This document shows, in pieces, positions 8,599-17,082 of a stretch of 64,000 bases of DNA (position 1 is its first letter; each line of letters starts with the position of its first letter). The DNA lies in contig JRNA01000017.1 in the NCBI GenBank assembly GCA_000758905.1, forward strand, positions 62,001-126,000, in the 5' to 3' direction. The stretch comes from Clostridiales bacterium S5-A14a. GTDB taxonomy: Bacteria; Bacillota; Clostridia; Peptostreptococcales; Anaerovoracaceae. The notes under the pieces are model-generated. The model saw only the letters and a program-made list of their open reading frames with translations, searched no databases and had not been told where the DNA came from. Made by a program: the position numbers and the translations under genes.

Positions 8599-9883
8599 AT
8601 TTCTTAACCAGTTCCTGATCTCTTTCATTAAGCCTTGCAAGCATGTGTATACCATCATCCTTATATTCTATGTTCAATACATTGGTATTATCACAGAGTT
8701 TACTCGCCAAATTAGCTTTATCAAAAGGTATCAGCAATTTCAGTTCCTTCTCGTCTTCGAAAACATTTTTCTCAATTGCATTTTTGAGTTTATCCATGTT
8801 CAAACCAGTTTTTGCAGACACAAACACTCTATTATCGTTATTTTGTTCAAATATTGAACTATTTTCTATCTGATTGTCGATCTTATCGATTTTGTTGTAA
8901 ACAAATATTGACTTTTTTTCTGATAGTTTTAAATCATCTAAAACGTTGTTGAGCACTTCTCTTTGAAAATCTGTCCTATTATGGGAAATATCTTCAACCT
9001 GTATAATCAAATCAGCATATTCGGCTTCCTGCAAAGTTCCCTTGAATGCATCAACTAGATTATGTGATAGTTTGCTCACAAAACCTACAGTATCCACCAA
9101 TATGAACTGCCTGTTATTGTCAAACTCGATTAACCTATGTTTTGCATCGAGGGTCGCAAATAGCATATCCTCTTCTTCGACTTTCTTCTCTTCTTTGCCA
9201 TAGTTTTCAAGCATATAATTCATTATCGCGGATTTACCTACATTGGTATAACCCACCAGAGCCACTATAGGAATCCCTGATTTTTTTCGTTTCTTTCGAT
9301 GAAGAGTCCTCGTTTTTTGGATATCAGCTAAATCTCTCTTTAGATCATCAATTCTTCTTCTAATATGTCTTCTATCGGTTTCGATCTGCTTCTCTCCTGG
9401 TCCCCTTGTTCCAATTCCTCCGCCAAGTTTTGATAGAGATTTGCCAAAACCTACAAGCCTAGGAAGTCTATACTGAAGCTGTGCAAGTTCAACCTGCAAT
9501 CTGCCTTCCTTAGAATTTGCTCTTGCTGCAAAAATATCCATAATAAGTATGGTTCTGTCAATTACCTTAGTGCCTATCTGATCTTCCAAATTTCTTATTT
9601 GGATTCCCGAAAGTTCATCGTCAAATACAACTGTATCCACTTCAAGATTTGCAACATATTCGGCGAGCTCTACAACCTTACCCTTACCTATATATGTTGA
9701 TGTGTTAATCTTATCGAGTTTTTGGATCATCTTACCTAGCACAATTCCATTGGCCGACTCAACAAGGCTCTCAAGTTCATCTAAAGAGGTTTCAATCTCA
9801 TAGTTATAATTATTCTTGCTAACACCTACCAGAATTGCACTAAAAGATTCATTAAACGATTTATTAAATAAATTCTCAGACAT
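8585..9883 (-). CDS. hflX: GTPase HflX
   Basis: Ribosome-associated GTPase that rescues or splits stalled 70S ribosomes under stress. The 432-residue protein has an N-terminal HflX domain ending with the glycine-rich LSKLGGGIGTRGPGEKQIE stretch, a coiled linker, and a G domain with P-loop GYTNVGKS, the DTVGF switch and NKID. Its ATG is one base after the hslU stop with no clear Shine-Dalgarno sequence, suggesting translational coupling with hslU. Confidence 0.95.
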   Translation of the reverse strand: MSENLFNKSFNESFSAILVGVSKNNYNYEIETSLDELESLVESANGIVLGKMIQKLDKINTSTYIGKGKVVELAEYVANLEVDTVVFDDELSGIQIRNLEDQIGTKVIDRTILIMDIFAARANSKEGRLQVELAQLQYRLPRLVGFGKSLSKLGGGIGTRGPGEKQIETDRRHIRRRIDDLKRDLADIQKTRTLHRKKRKKSGIPIVALVGYTNVGKSAIMNYMLENYGKEEKKVEEEDMLFATLDAKHRLIEFDNNRQFILVDTVGFVSKLSHNLVDAFKGTLQEAEYADLIIQVEDISHNRTDFQREVLNNVLDDLKLSEKKSIFVYNKIDKIDNQIENSSIFEQNNDNRVFVSAKTGLNMDKLKNAIEKNVFEDEKELKLLIPFDKANLASKLCDNTNVLNIEYKDDGIHMLARLNERDQELVKKYVTI

Positions 9884-9884
9884 T

Positions 9885-11321
9885 TTACAAAATATATTTA
9901 TCTACATCGAAATTTGAAATATTTTCTTTGAATTTTTCAAGCACGTATTCTCTATCTATTGTTATATCCTTTTCTTCTATATCAGGCACATTAAATGAAA
10001 TATCTTCAAGCAGAGCCTCCATGATGGTGTAAAGACGTCTAGCCCCAATATTCTCTGTTTGTTCATTGGCAATGAAAGCCATTGATGCGATTTCCTCAAG
10101 TGCATCATCTGTAAAACTTAAATTAATGTCTTCTGTCTCTAGAAGTGCAATATTTTGCTTTATTATGGCATTTTCCGGTACTGTCAAAATATTCAAGAAG
10201 TCCTTTTTATCAAGGTTCTTTAGTTCAACTCTTATAGGGAAACGTCCTTGCAATTCTGGGATCAAGTCAGTTGGCTTCGAAACATGAAACGCTCCAGCCC
10301 CGATAAACAAAATGTGATCCGTCTTCACAGGGCCGTATTTTGTGTTTATTACACTTCCTTCAACTATAGGAAGAATGTCTCTTTGCACACCTTCTCTTGA
10401 AACATCGGCACCCTGTCTGAAACTGTTTCCAGAAGCTATTTTGTCGATTTCATCTATAAAAATAATGCCATTTTGTTCAGCTGATTCAAGGGCTTCGTCT
10501 GTCACCTGATCCATGTCTACCAGTTTCTGAGCTTCTTGTTCTCTAAGGATTCTTCTGGCTTCACTAACCTTAACCTTTCTGGTCTTCTGGCGTTTAGGCA
10601 TCATATCACCGAAGATGTTTCCAATAGCTATCGTCATTCCTTCGTTACTCATGTCAAGCTGATTACCCTTTGGCACGTCATCGACCTTGATTTCAACGTA
10701 CTGATCTTCCAGCAATCCATCTCTAAGTTGCTGCCTGACTTGTTCTCTTGCCATAACGATTTGATCGTCAGATAGATCGTTTTGCTTTTCCTTTTCAGCC
10801 GTCTGCTCCTCATATTGTGCTTTCTGGCTCTTAAATCCGCCACTGTTCAGTATAAAATCTAGTGGACCGTGAGTGCTTGAAGAGGTAGATCCTGATTTCT
10901 TAGATGGAACAATCGCCTCCACAAGAATATCCTCGACCATCGTATCTGCAACCTTATATTTATCTGACAGTTTTTTCTGTTTAACCTGCCTGATTGCCGC
11001 CTCTACCAAGTCTCTAACCATTGAATCCACGTCTCTTCCGACATACCCAACTTCAGTAAACTTGGTTGCCTCAACCTTGACAAATGGAGCATCCATGAGT
11101 TTTGCTAATCTTCTAGCTATTTCAGTCTTACCTACACCTGTTGGTCCCATCATCAAAATATTTTTTGGAGAGATCTCATCTCGCATTTCCTTAGGCAGAA
11201 GACTTCGCCTATATCTATTCCTGAGTGCAACCGCCACAGATTTCTTCGCTTCATCCTGCCCTATTATATACTTGTCCAGTTGAGCAACTATCTCTTTTGG
11301 CGTCATTTCCTTTATGCTCAT
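9885..11321 (-). CDS. hslU: HslU (ClpY) AAA+ unfoldase subunit
   Basis: ATPase that unfolds substrates and feeds them to the HslV peptidase. The 478-residue protein has the N-terminal block IVAQLDKYIIGQDEAKK, Walker A GPTGVGKT, an intermediate I-domain (roughly residues 110-250, rich in Q/E/K), Walker B IIFIDEIDKI, and the C-terminal end FDVDKYIL that docks into HslV. A GAGGAGG ribosome site precedes the ATG. It follows hslV directly. The codY gene often linked to hslVU in Bacilli is absent here. Confidence 0.97.
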   Translation of the reverse strand: MSIKEMTPKEIVAQLDKYIIGQDEAKKSVAVALRNRYRRSLLPKEMRDEISPKNILMMGPTGVGKTEIARRLAKLMDAPFVKVEATKFTEVGYVGRDVDSMVRDLVEAAIRQVKQKKLSDKYKVADTMVEDILVEAIVPSKKSGSTSSSTHGPLDFILNSGGFKSQKAQYEEQTAEKEKQNDLSDDQIVMAREQVRQQLRDGLLEDQYVEIKVDDVPKGNQLDMSNEGMTIAIGNIFGDMMPKRQKTRKVKVSEARRILREQEAQKLVDMDQVTDEALESAEQNGIIFIDEIDKIASGNSFRQGADVSREGVQRDILPIVEGSVINTKYGPVKTDHILFIGAGAFHVSKPTDLIPELQGRFPIRVELKNLDKKDFLNILTVPENAIIKQNIALLETEDINLSFTDDALEEIASMAFIANEQTENIGARRLYTIMEALLEDISFNVPDIEEKDITIDREYVLEKFKENISNFDVDKYIL

Positions 11322-11337
11322 ATTTTCCTCCTCAAAA

Positions 11338-11874
11338 CTACAGGGTTTCTACTGTTATATTGTCATTCGTATATACACAAATTGAAGCAGCAATTTTTAG
11401 CGACTCTTTCACAATTTCATCTGCCTTCATATCTGTGTGATGGAACAAAGCATTTGCAGCTGAGTATGCAAAGTTACCACCTGAACCAATTGCCACAAAC
11501 GGCTCATCTGGCACAATAACTTCCCCATTACCCGAGATAACAAGAAGGTCTTCTTTGTCTGCTACAATCATCAAAGCTTCTAAACTTCTCATTCCTTTAT
11601 CAGAACGCCAAAGCTGAGCCAAATCAACAGCAGCTCTTTTAAGATTTCCTCCATGTTCCTCAAGTTTATTTTCAAATTTTTCTGTCAGCGAAAAAGCATC
11701 GGCAACCGATCCTGCAAAGCCTGTCAATACCGTTTTCCCATATATTTTCTTAACTTTTTTTGCAGTGTTCTTCATGATAGCGGTCTGTCCCATAGTAACC
11801 TGCCCATCGCCTCCAATTGCGATATCGTTTTCACCACGCCTTACTGCACAAATCGTAGTTCCTTTAAATTCCAT
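11338..11874 (-). CDS. hslV: HslV (ClpQ) threonine peptidase subunit
   Basis: Proteasome-related peptidase that forms the HslVU complex. It contains [19 protein letters not shown], the family start with catalytic threonine, then [16 protein letters not shown] and [16 protein letters not shown]. The catalytic Thr follows a short leader MEFKG rather than Met alone, so a five-residue propeptide must be removed to expose the Thr N terminus. The ATG at 11874 is chosen because AAGGAG lies 7 bases upstream; an ATG two codons earlier is too close to it. Confidence 0.95.
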   Translation of the reverse strand: MEFKGTTICAVRRGENDIAIGGDGQVTMGQTAIMKNTAKKVKKIYGKTVLTGFAGSVADAFSLTEKFENKLEEHGGNLKRAAVDLAQLWRSDKGMRSLEALMIVADKEDLLVISGNGEVIVPDEPFVAIGSGGNFAYSAANALFHHTDMKADEIVKESLKIAASICVYTNDNITVETL

Positions 11875-11904
11875 CAACATTCTCCTTTGTACTATATAAT
11901 AATT

Positions 11905-13977
11905 CTATTCCTTATATTTACACTCATTGTTTGAGCATGAAAGTGTGCTGTTCTTAAGTTTGTGTTGCAACAAAAGAGACCCACAGAGCGGGCATTTCTT
12001 ATTAGTTGGTTTGTACCAGAAAACCTGATCACATTCAGGATATTGCGAACACCCGTAGAAAATCTTACCTCTTCTGCTCTTTCTTGCAACAATATCTCCT
12101 ATACCACATTTAGGGCATTTAACATCAATTTTCTTAACTATCGCCTTAGTGTTTTTACATTCAGGATATCCTGTGCATGCTAGGAATTCTCCAAATCTAC
12201 CATTTTTCAGAGCCATCGGTTTTCCACATTTTTCACAAACCTCATCCGTTAAAATAACCTTTTGCTCTATTTTTTCAATTTCCTTATTGGCTACTTCAAG
12301 TTCTTTCTCAAATCCCTTATAGAAATTCCTAATAACATCCTTCCACTGTGTCGAGCCCATTTCAACATCATCGAGCTGATCCTCCATATTCGCAGTGAAG
12401 TCTATATCAAGAATATCCTTGAAATATTCTTTTAATAAATCTGTTACGGTCATCCCTAATTCAGTCGGTATCAATGTTTTCTTGGATCTCTTGACGTATT
12501 TCCTATCTGTTAATGTTGCAACTATTGGAGCATATGTACTAGGTCTACCTATGTCTTTATCTTCCAACTCTTTGATGAGTCCAGCTTCAGTAAATCTGTT
12601 AGGTGGTTGAGTGAAGTTTTGCTCCCCTTCAATCGATTTTGGAATTAATTTTTCTTCTTCCTTAAGTTCAGGCAGCAGCATATCTTTCTTTTCGTCACCA
12701 GTTTGATAAATTCTTCTAAATCCATCAAAGATAATTCTTGAACCAGTTGCACGGAATAGATAACTCCCTGATTTCAAATCTGCACCTACAGAATCAGAAA
12801 CTGAGGCTGCCATTTGACTTGCAATAAACCTTCTCCAAATCAAATTGTACAATTTAAATTGATCTGATGATAGTGATGATTCAACATCTGATGGTAGAAG
12901 TCTGATATCCGTCGGCCTTATTGCTTCATGAGCATCCTGAATATCTTTCTTTTTATTTGAATAGAAATTAGAATTATAATATTCTTCGCCCATCGTATTT
13001 ATAATAAACGTTTTAGCATTCGCACGAGCTTCTGATGAAATTCTAACAGAGTCTGTCCTTATATATGTTACCAGTCCCATAGTTCCGTGACCCTTTACGT
13101 TGATGCCCTCGTATAACTGTTGGGCTATCATCATCGTTTTTCTTGGATTAAATCCCAATTTAGCAGATGCATCCTGCTGCAAACTACTCGTAGTAAATGG
13201 TGCATAAGGTCTTTGAGACCTCTTTTTCTTATCTACTTTGGCAACAGTAAATTCAGAATTGCTTAAATCCTTTAGAATTTGGTCATTTTCTTCCTTATTT
13301 GCAATGGTAAGTTTCTTTCCATTTTTCTTAATGAGTTTTGCAGTGAATTCCTTGTCTTTTTTGAATAATGCACTTACAGTCCAGTATTCCTGAGGTACGA
13401 AATTCTTAATTTCTTCTTCTCTATCACAAAGAATTTTAAGAGCAACCGATTGCACTCTGCCAGCACTCAGCCCTTTTTGCACTTTTTTCCATAATAATGG
13501 AGATATCTGATAACCTACAAGCCTATCTAGGACTCTCCTAGCCTGTTGTGCATCGACCAAACCCTGATCTATACCCCTAGGTTTAGAGATAGCATCCTTG
13601 ATTTTATCCTTTGTAATCTCGTTAAATTCAATCCTCTGGACCTCTTCAGGCGGGATTCCCAAAATATATGCAAGATGCCAAGAGATTGCTTCTCCTTCGC
13701 GGTCCGGGTCAGTTGCAAGAAAAATCTGAGAGGCATTTTTGCTCTCCTTTTTCAATTCTTTGATAACATCACCTTTTCCTCTGATGTTAATATATTGAGG
13801 TTCAAAATCCTCCTCAATGTCGACACCGAGTTTGCTCTTAGGTAAATCTCTGACATGCCCTACCGAAGCAACTACTTTGTACGTTGAGCCCAGGTATTTC
13901 CCTATAGTCTTTGCCTTAGATGGCGACTCAACAATAACAAGTTTTTTCTTTTTTGCATTTTTCTTTGTTGTGGCCAT
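11905..13977 (-). CDS. topA: DNA topoisomerase I
   Basis: Type IA topoisomerase that relaxes negative supercoils. The 690-residue protein has an N-terminal TOPRIM domain (VIVESPSKAKTIGKYLG; acidic triad region ATDPDREGEA at 88-97), the catalytic tyrosine Y305 in GLVTYIRTDSVRIS, and three C-terminal four-cysteine zinc fingers (CEKCGKPM..CTGYPEC, CPKCGIGD..CSQYPEC, CPLCGSLL..CSNNEC). AGGGGG precedes the ATG. The dprA-topA arrangement is common in Firmicutes. Confidence 0.97.
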   Translation of the reverse strand: MATTKKNAKKKKLVIVESPSKAKTIGKYLGSTYKVVASVGHVRDLPKSKLGVDIEEDFEPQYINIRGKGDVIKELKKESKNASQIFLATDPDREGEAISWHLAYILGIPPEEVQRIEFNEITKDKIKDAISKPRGIDQGLVDAQQARRVLDRLVGYQISPLLWKKVQKGLSAGRVQSVALKILCDREEEIKNFVPQEYWTVSALFKKDKEFTAKLIKKNGKKLTIANKEENDQILKDLSNSEFTVAKVDKKKRSQRPYAPFTTSSLQQDASAKLGFNPRKTMMIAQQLYEGINVKGHGTMGLVTYIRTDSVRISSEARANAKTFIINTMGEEYYNSNFYSNKKKDIQDAHEAIRPTDIRLLPSDVESSLSSDQFKLYNLIWRRFIASQMAASVSDSVGADLKSGSYLFRATGSRIIFDGFRRIYQTGDEKKDMLLPELKEEEKLIPKSIEGEQNFTQPPNRFTEAGLIKELEDKDIGRPSTYAPIVATLTDRKYVKRSKKTLIPTELGMTVTDLLKEYFKDILDIDFTANMEDQLDDVEMGSTQWKDVIRNFYKGFEKELEVANKEIEKIEQKVILTDEVCEKCGKPMALKNGRFGEFLACTGYPECKNTKAIVKKIDVKCPKCGIGDIVARKSRRGKIFYGCSQYPECDQVFWYKPTNKKCPLCGSLLLQHKLKNSTLSCSNNECKYKE

Positions 13978-14025
13978 TAAAACCCCCTATATATGTTACA
14001 TAAATCATTATATATAGATTATGCA

Positions 14026-14886
14026 CTATTTCTTAGAAAATTCAACAAAAAATTTGCCCATAGAATTTGTTATGGCACCCTTCATCTCCAAAACAGTTAG
14101 AATACCAGCTAGTTTAGGAACTTCAAAATCCGTAAATTTCATCAAATCTTCTGTCGATAATTCACCTCGTTTCCTAATTATATCATATACGGCAAACTCA
14201 TCATCTCCCAAATTCAAATTTTCCTCATTATCATGAACTTCGATATTTAAATCTGTTAGAACATCATCAAGTACAGCAACCGGTTTTGCGCCCTCCCTTA
14301 TAAGCTGATTACATCCTATGCTAAAAAAGCTCGTAATGTTTCCAGGAATTGCGAATAGTTCCTTACCCTGCTCCATCGCATATTCTGCTGTAATCAACGC
14401 ACCACTCCTAAGAGGTGCTTCAACGACCACAACTGCATCTGAAAGCCCGCTAATTATTCTATTTCTTCTAGGGAAATCATATCTGCGACAAATATATCCC
14501 GGAGGATTTTCAGAAATAATAAGTCCCTTTTTGGATATTTCATTATATATGCCTTGATTCGATGCTGGATAACACCTGTCTATTCCTGTTGCCAATACAG
14601 CGATTGTACTTCCTACTTCCTTCAATGCACCATTATGCGCACAACTATCTATGCCCCTAGCAAGTCCGCTCACAACCGAAATACCTGAATTACTGAGTTT
14701 CGTTGATAATCTTTCTGCGATTGACTTACCATATGCGGTACACTTTCTTGAGCCTACAACCGATATCTTTTTATTCTTGAGGAGATTAATATTTCCTATG
14801 CAATAAAGTTTCTTAGGAGAATCCTGAATAATTCTAAGCGCTATTGGAAATTCTTCATCATTTTGATTTATTTCAATTATATTCAC
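14026..14886 (-). CDS. dprA: DNA-processing protein DprA (Smf)
   Basis: Binds incoming single-stranded DNA and loads RecA during transformation. The 286-residue protein has the Rossmann-like DprA core: SVVGSRKCTAYGKSIAERLS, VSGLARGIDSCAHNGAL, the IISENPPG block, and EAPLRSGALITAEYAMEQGKE. The last ~60 residues look like a winged-helix domain (FAVYDIIRKRGELSTEDLM). It lacks a long N-terminal SAM domain. It overlaps the end of comM by 14 bases, so the two are coupled. Confidence 0.95.
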   Translation of the reverse strand: MNIIEINQNDEEFPIALRIIQDSPKKLYCIGNINLLKNKKISVVGSRKCTAYGKSIAERLSTKLSNSGISVVSGLARGIDSCAHNGALKEVGSTIAVLATGIDRCYPASNQGIYNEISKKGLIISENPPGYICRRYDFPRRNRIISGLSDAVVVVEAPLRSGALITAEYAMEQGKELFAIPGNITSFFSIGCNQLIREGAKPVAVLDDVLTDLNIEVHDNEENLNLGDDEFAVYDIIRKRGELSTEDLMKFTDFEVPKLAGILTVLEMKGAITNSMGKFFVEFSKK

Positions 14887-16411
14887 TCAAGTTACTCCTA
14901 TATTGTAAAGCTTCAGCTACGTGTTCTTGTTTAATTGCAAAGCTACCTTCCATATCTGCAATTGTTCTCGAAATCTTAAGTGTTTTGCTGTACGTTCTCG
15001 GCGTTATTATATTTTTTTCAAATGCCAATTTAAGAAGTTTCTCTCCTCCGCTATCTATAGTACAAAATTTATCGATAAGTTTTTCATCAAGATCCGCATT
15101 CACATTCACATCATAATACTTATATCTTTCTTTCTGTATTTCCCGTGCCTTAAAAATTTCTTCTCTCATTTCTGATGAGCTCTTTCCCTTGCTAGATTTG
15201 AATTCTTCATATTTTAATGTGTTCAATTTAATATGCAAATCAATTCTTTCCATAATTGGACCTGAAATTTTCTTCATGTAGTTCGCTACTTCTCTAGGTG
15301 TGCATGTGCAAGGATGATACGGATCTGAATAATATCCACATGGGCAGAGGTTGCTGCCTGCTATGAATAAAAAATCTGCAGGGAAGGTTACGGTAACACC
15401 ATTTCTTACAATATTAACTTTTTTCTCTTCAAGTGGAACGCGCAAGGCTTCAATCGCATCCCTCTTAAGTTCCGCGAGTTCATCTATGAATAAAACGCCC
15501 TTATTCGCCAGTGATACTTCGCCTGGTTTTGGATAACTTCCTCCACCTATAAGACCTGCCCTTGAGATTGAATAATGAGGGTTTCGAAATGGTCTTTTGG
15601 CTATATAAGGCTCGCTTTCACTGAGTTTCCCTAGAATTGAATAAATATTCGTAGATTCAATAATTTCTTGATATTCCATAGGAGGCAAGATTGAAGGTAT
15701 TCGTTTTGATAGCATTGTTTTTCCTGAAGACGGGCTTCCAACCATTAAAAGCCCATGTGATCCAGCTGCAGCTATACTGATAGCTCTCTTTGCAGCTTCT
15801 TGTCCCCTAACCTGATCATAATCAAGCTCAAAATCAATTTTTCTGTCAAAGTTATATTCATTTTTTACCGGTTCAATCTTCTTCTTTTGTTCAAGATGGT
15901 TGACTATTTCACCTAGATCCTTGGCTGCAAAAACCTGAATTCCCTTGACAAGTGAGGCTTCCATTCTATTGCCCCATGGCACAAATACTTTTTTAATACC
16001 AACCTCATGAAGACACATGACCATTGGCAGAATACCGCTTACAGGCTTAATCTCGCCACTCAAAGAAAGCTCCCCTATGAAGGCATACTCATCAATCAGA
16101 TTCTGATATCCGCTTATTTGTTGACTCGAGCGCAAAAGAGAAATCGCCAATGGCAAATCAAAATGCGTACCATTTTTCCTAATATCAGCGGGTGAAAGAT
16201 TCATGGTAATCCTTCTATTTGGATATCGAAAACCCGAATTGATTATAGCGCCTCTAACTCTTTCTTTTGCTTCTTTAACAGTTGCATCCACAAGACCAAC
16301 AATAGTAAACGAAGGTATACCATTTGAAATAACAACCTCAACTTCTACATAGTTCCCCTTTATTCCGATTATGGTTGCTGTCTTTATTTTGTTAATCATC
16401 TCAGTTATCAT
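14873..16411 (-). CDS. comM: ComM/YifB-type AAA+ helicase (Mg chelatase-like)
   Basis: AAA+ protein; ComM homologues act as branch-migration helicases that help integrate transformed DNA. The 512-residue protein has the N-terminal Lon-like ChlI domain (IPSFTIVGLVDATVKEAKERVRGAI), a central ATPase with Walker A GSPSSGKT and Walker B GVLFIDELAEL, a zinc-binding-like stretch NLCPCGYYSDPYHPCTCTP, and a C-terminal helical domain. Two ATGs four codons apart could start it. It is followed by dprA, which fits a role in DNA uptake. Confidence 0.94.
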   Translation of the reverse strand: MITEMINKIKTATIIGIKGNYVEVEVVISNGIPSFTIVGLVDATVKEAKERVRGAIINSGFRYPNRRITMNLSPADIRKNGTHFDLPLAISLLRSSQQISGYQNLIDEYAFIGELSLSGEIKPVSGILPMVMCLHEVGIKKVFVPWGNRMEASLVKGIQVFAAKDLGEIVNHLEQKKKIEPVKNEYNFDRKIDFELDYDQVRGQEAAKRAISIAAAGSHGLLMVGSPSSGKTMLSKRIPSILPPMEYQEIIESTNIYSILGKLSESEPYIAKRPFRNPHYSISRAGLIGGGSYPKPGEVSLANKGVLFIDELAELKRDAIEALRVPLEEKKVNIVRNGVTVTFPADFLFIAGSNLCPCGYYSDPYHPCTCTPREVANYMKKISGPIMERIDLHIKLNTLKYEEFKSSKGKSSSEMREEIFKAREIQKERYKYYDVNVNADLDEKLIDKFCTIDSGGEKLLKLAFEKNIITPRTYSKTLKISRTIADMEGSFAIKQEHVAEALQYRSNLSEYN

Positions 16412-16485
16412 CCCCTGTTCACAAGCATTTTTTTCACAATCTATGCATTTGATATGAATTTATTTGTTTTCAACTTATATATTGT

Positions 16486-16818
16486 CTATAAATAATTCGA
16501 CATGTGGTTAATTAAAATCTCAAAAATTTCAATCTCATATTCTTCTGCACCTAATCCTCTCTCATACAAAAATTGGCCAAAGCATTTACTCATTCTTCTT
16601 ATTTTGTTTTTATCTACGCTCTCAGAAGGATAGCCAAAATCCAAACTGGTGCGGGTTTTAACCTCAATTAAGCGCCATATCCCATCTTTGACTGCTATAA
16701 TATCTATTTCTTCACCAGATTTAATCCTATAGTTGCGTGCAACGATACAATACCCTGACATCTCTAAAAGGTCTGCTGCAAAAGACTCTCCTAGATCTCC
16801 AAGAACCTTCGTATTAAT
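16486..16818 (-). CDS. yraN: YraN/UPF0102 endonuclease-like protein, probable ATT start
   Basis: A 110-residue restriction-endonuclease-fold protein. It shows GDLGESFAADLLEMSGYCI, ARNYRIKSGEEIDIIAVKDG and RLIEVKTRTSLDFGYP, the family catalytic blocks (E/D..EVK). The first ATG (16761) lies after the conserved LGDLGE segment, which would be lost. Upstream in frame there is no ATG, GTG or TTG before a stop at 16840-16842. A GGAGG at 16826-16830 is followed 7 nt later by ATT (16816-16818), giving (M)NTKVLGDLGE, exactly where the family starts. I therefore start it at ATT. Its biochemical role is unknown. Confidence 0.85.
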   Translation of the reverse strand: MNTKVLGDLGESFAADLLEMSGYCIVARNYRIKSGEEIDIIAVKDGIWRLIEVKTRTSLDFGYPSESVDKNKIRRMSKCFGQFLYERGLGAEEYEIEIFEILINHMSNYL

Positions 16819-16883
16819 ATTATTACCTCCACAATAATATCAAAATTAATTATAAATGACTTATTTCCATAAACTGTAAATTT

Positions 16884-16912
16884 ATTTTACATATATTCCC
16901 ATATGCTGTCAA
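16884..16912 (-). promoter_or_regulatory. Promoter of the yraN-comM-dprA-topA array
   Basis: Minus strand: -35 TTGACA (16907-16912), 17-bp spacer, -10 TAAAAT (16884-16889). It leaves a leader of about 60 nt before the ATT start of yraN. Confidence 0.7.
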
Positions 16913-16981
16913 CAATTTTAATTTCAATTTTTAAATCAACTTAAAAATATATATTTTTAGCCAGGGCAGAATTACATATAT

Positions 16982-17010
16982 AAAAAAAAGGGCAGCTATT
17001 ACACTGCCCT
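16982..17010 (-). terminator. Rho-independent terminator of the MMPL/heptad-repeat operon
   Basis: Minus strand: GGGCAG, 8-nt loop, CTGCCC, then eight T residues. It lies 73 nt after the stop of the heptad-repeat protein. Confidence 0.85.
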
Positions 17011-17082
17011 AAATCCGATTAGATATGAAATACCAAATTACATACTCTAAATGCTCAATAATATTTTTTTTTTAATACTATA

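Noticed and set aside
16486-16761. yraN as a 91-residue N-terminally truncated gene starting at the first ATG
   Set aside because: The upstream bases encode the conserved family N terminus in frame behind a good ribosome site.
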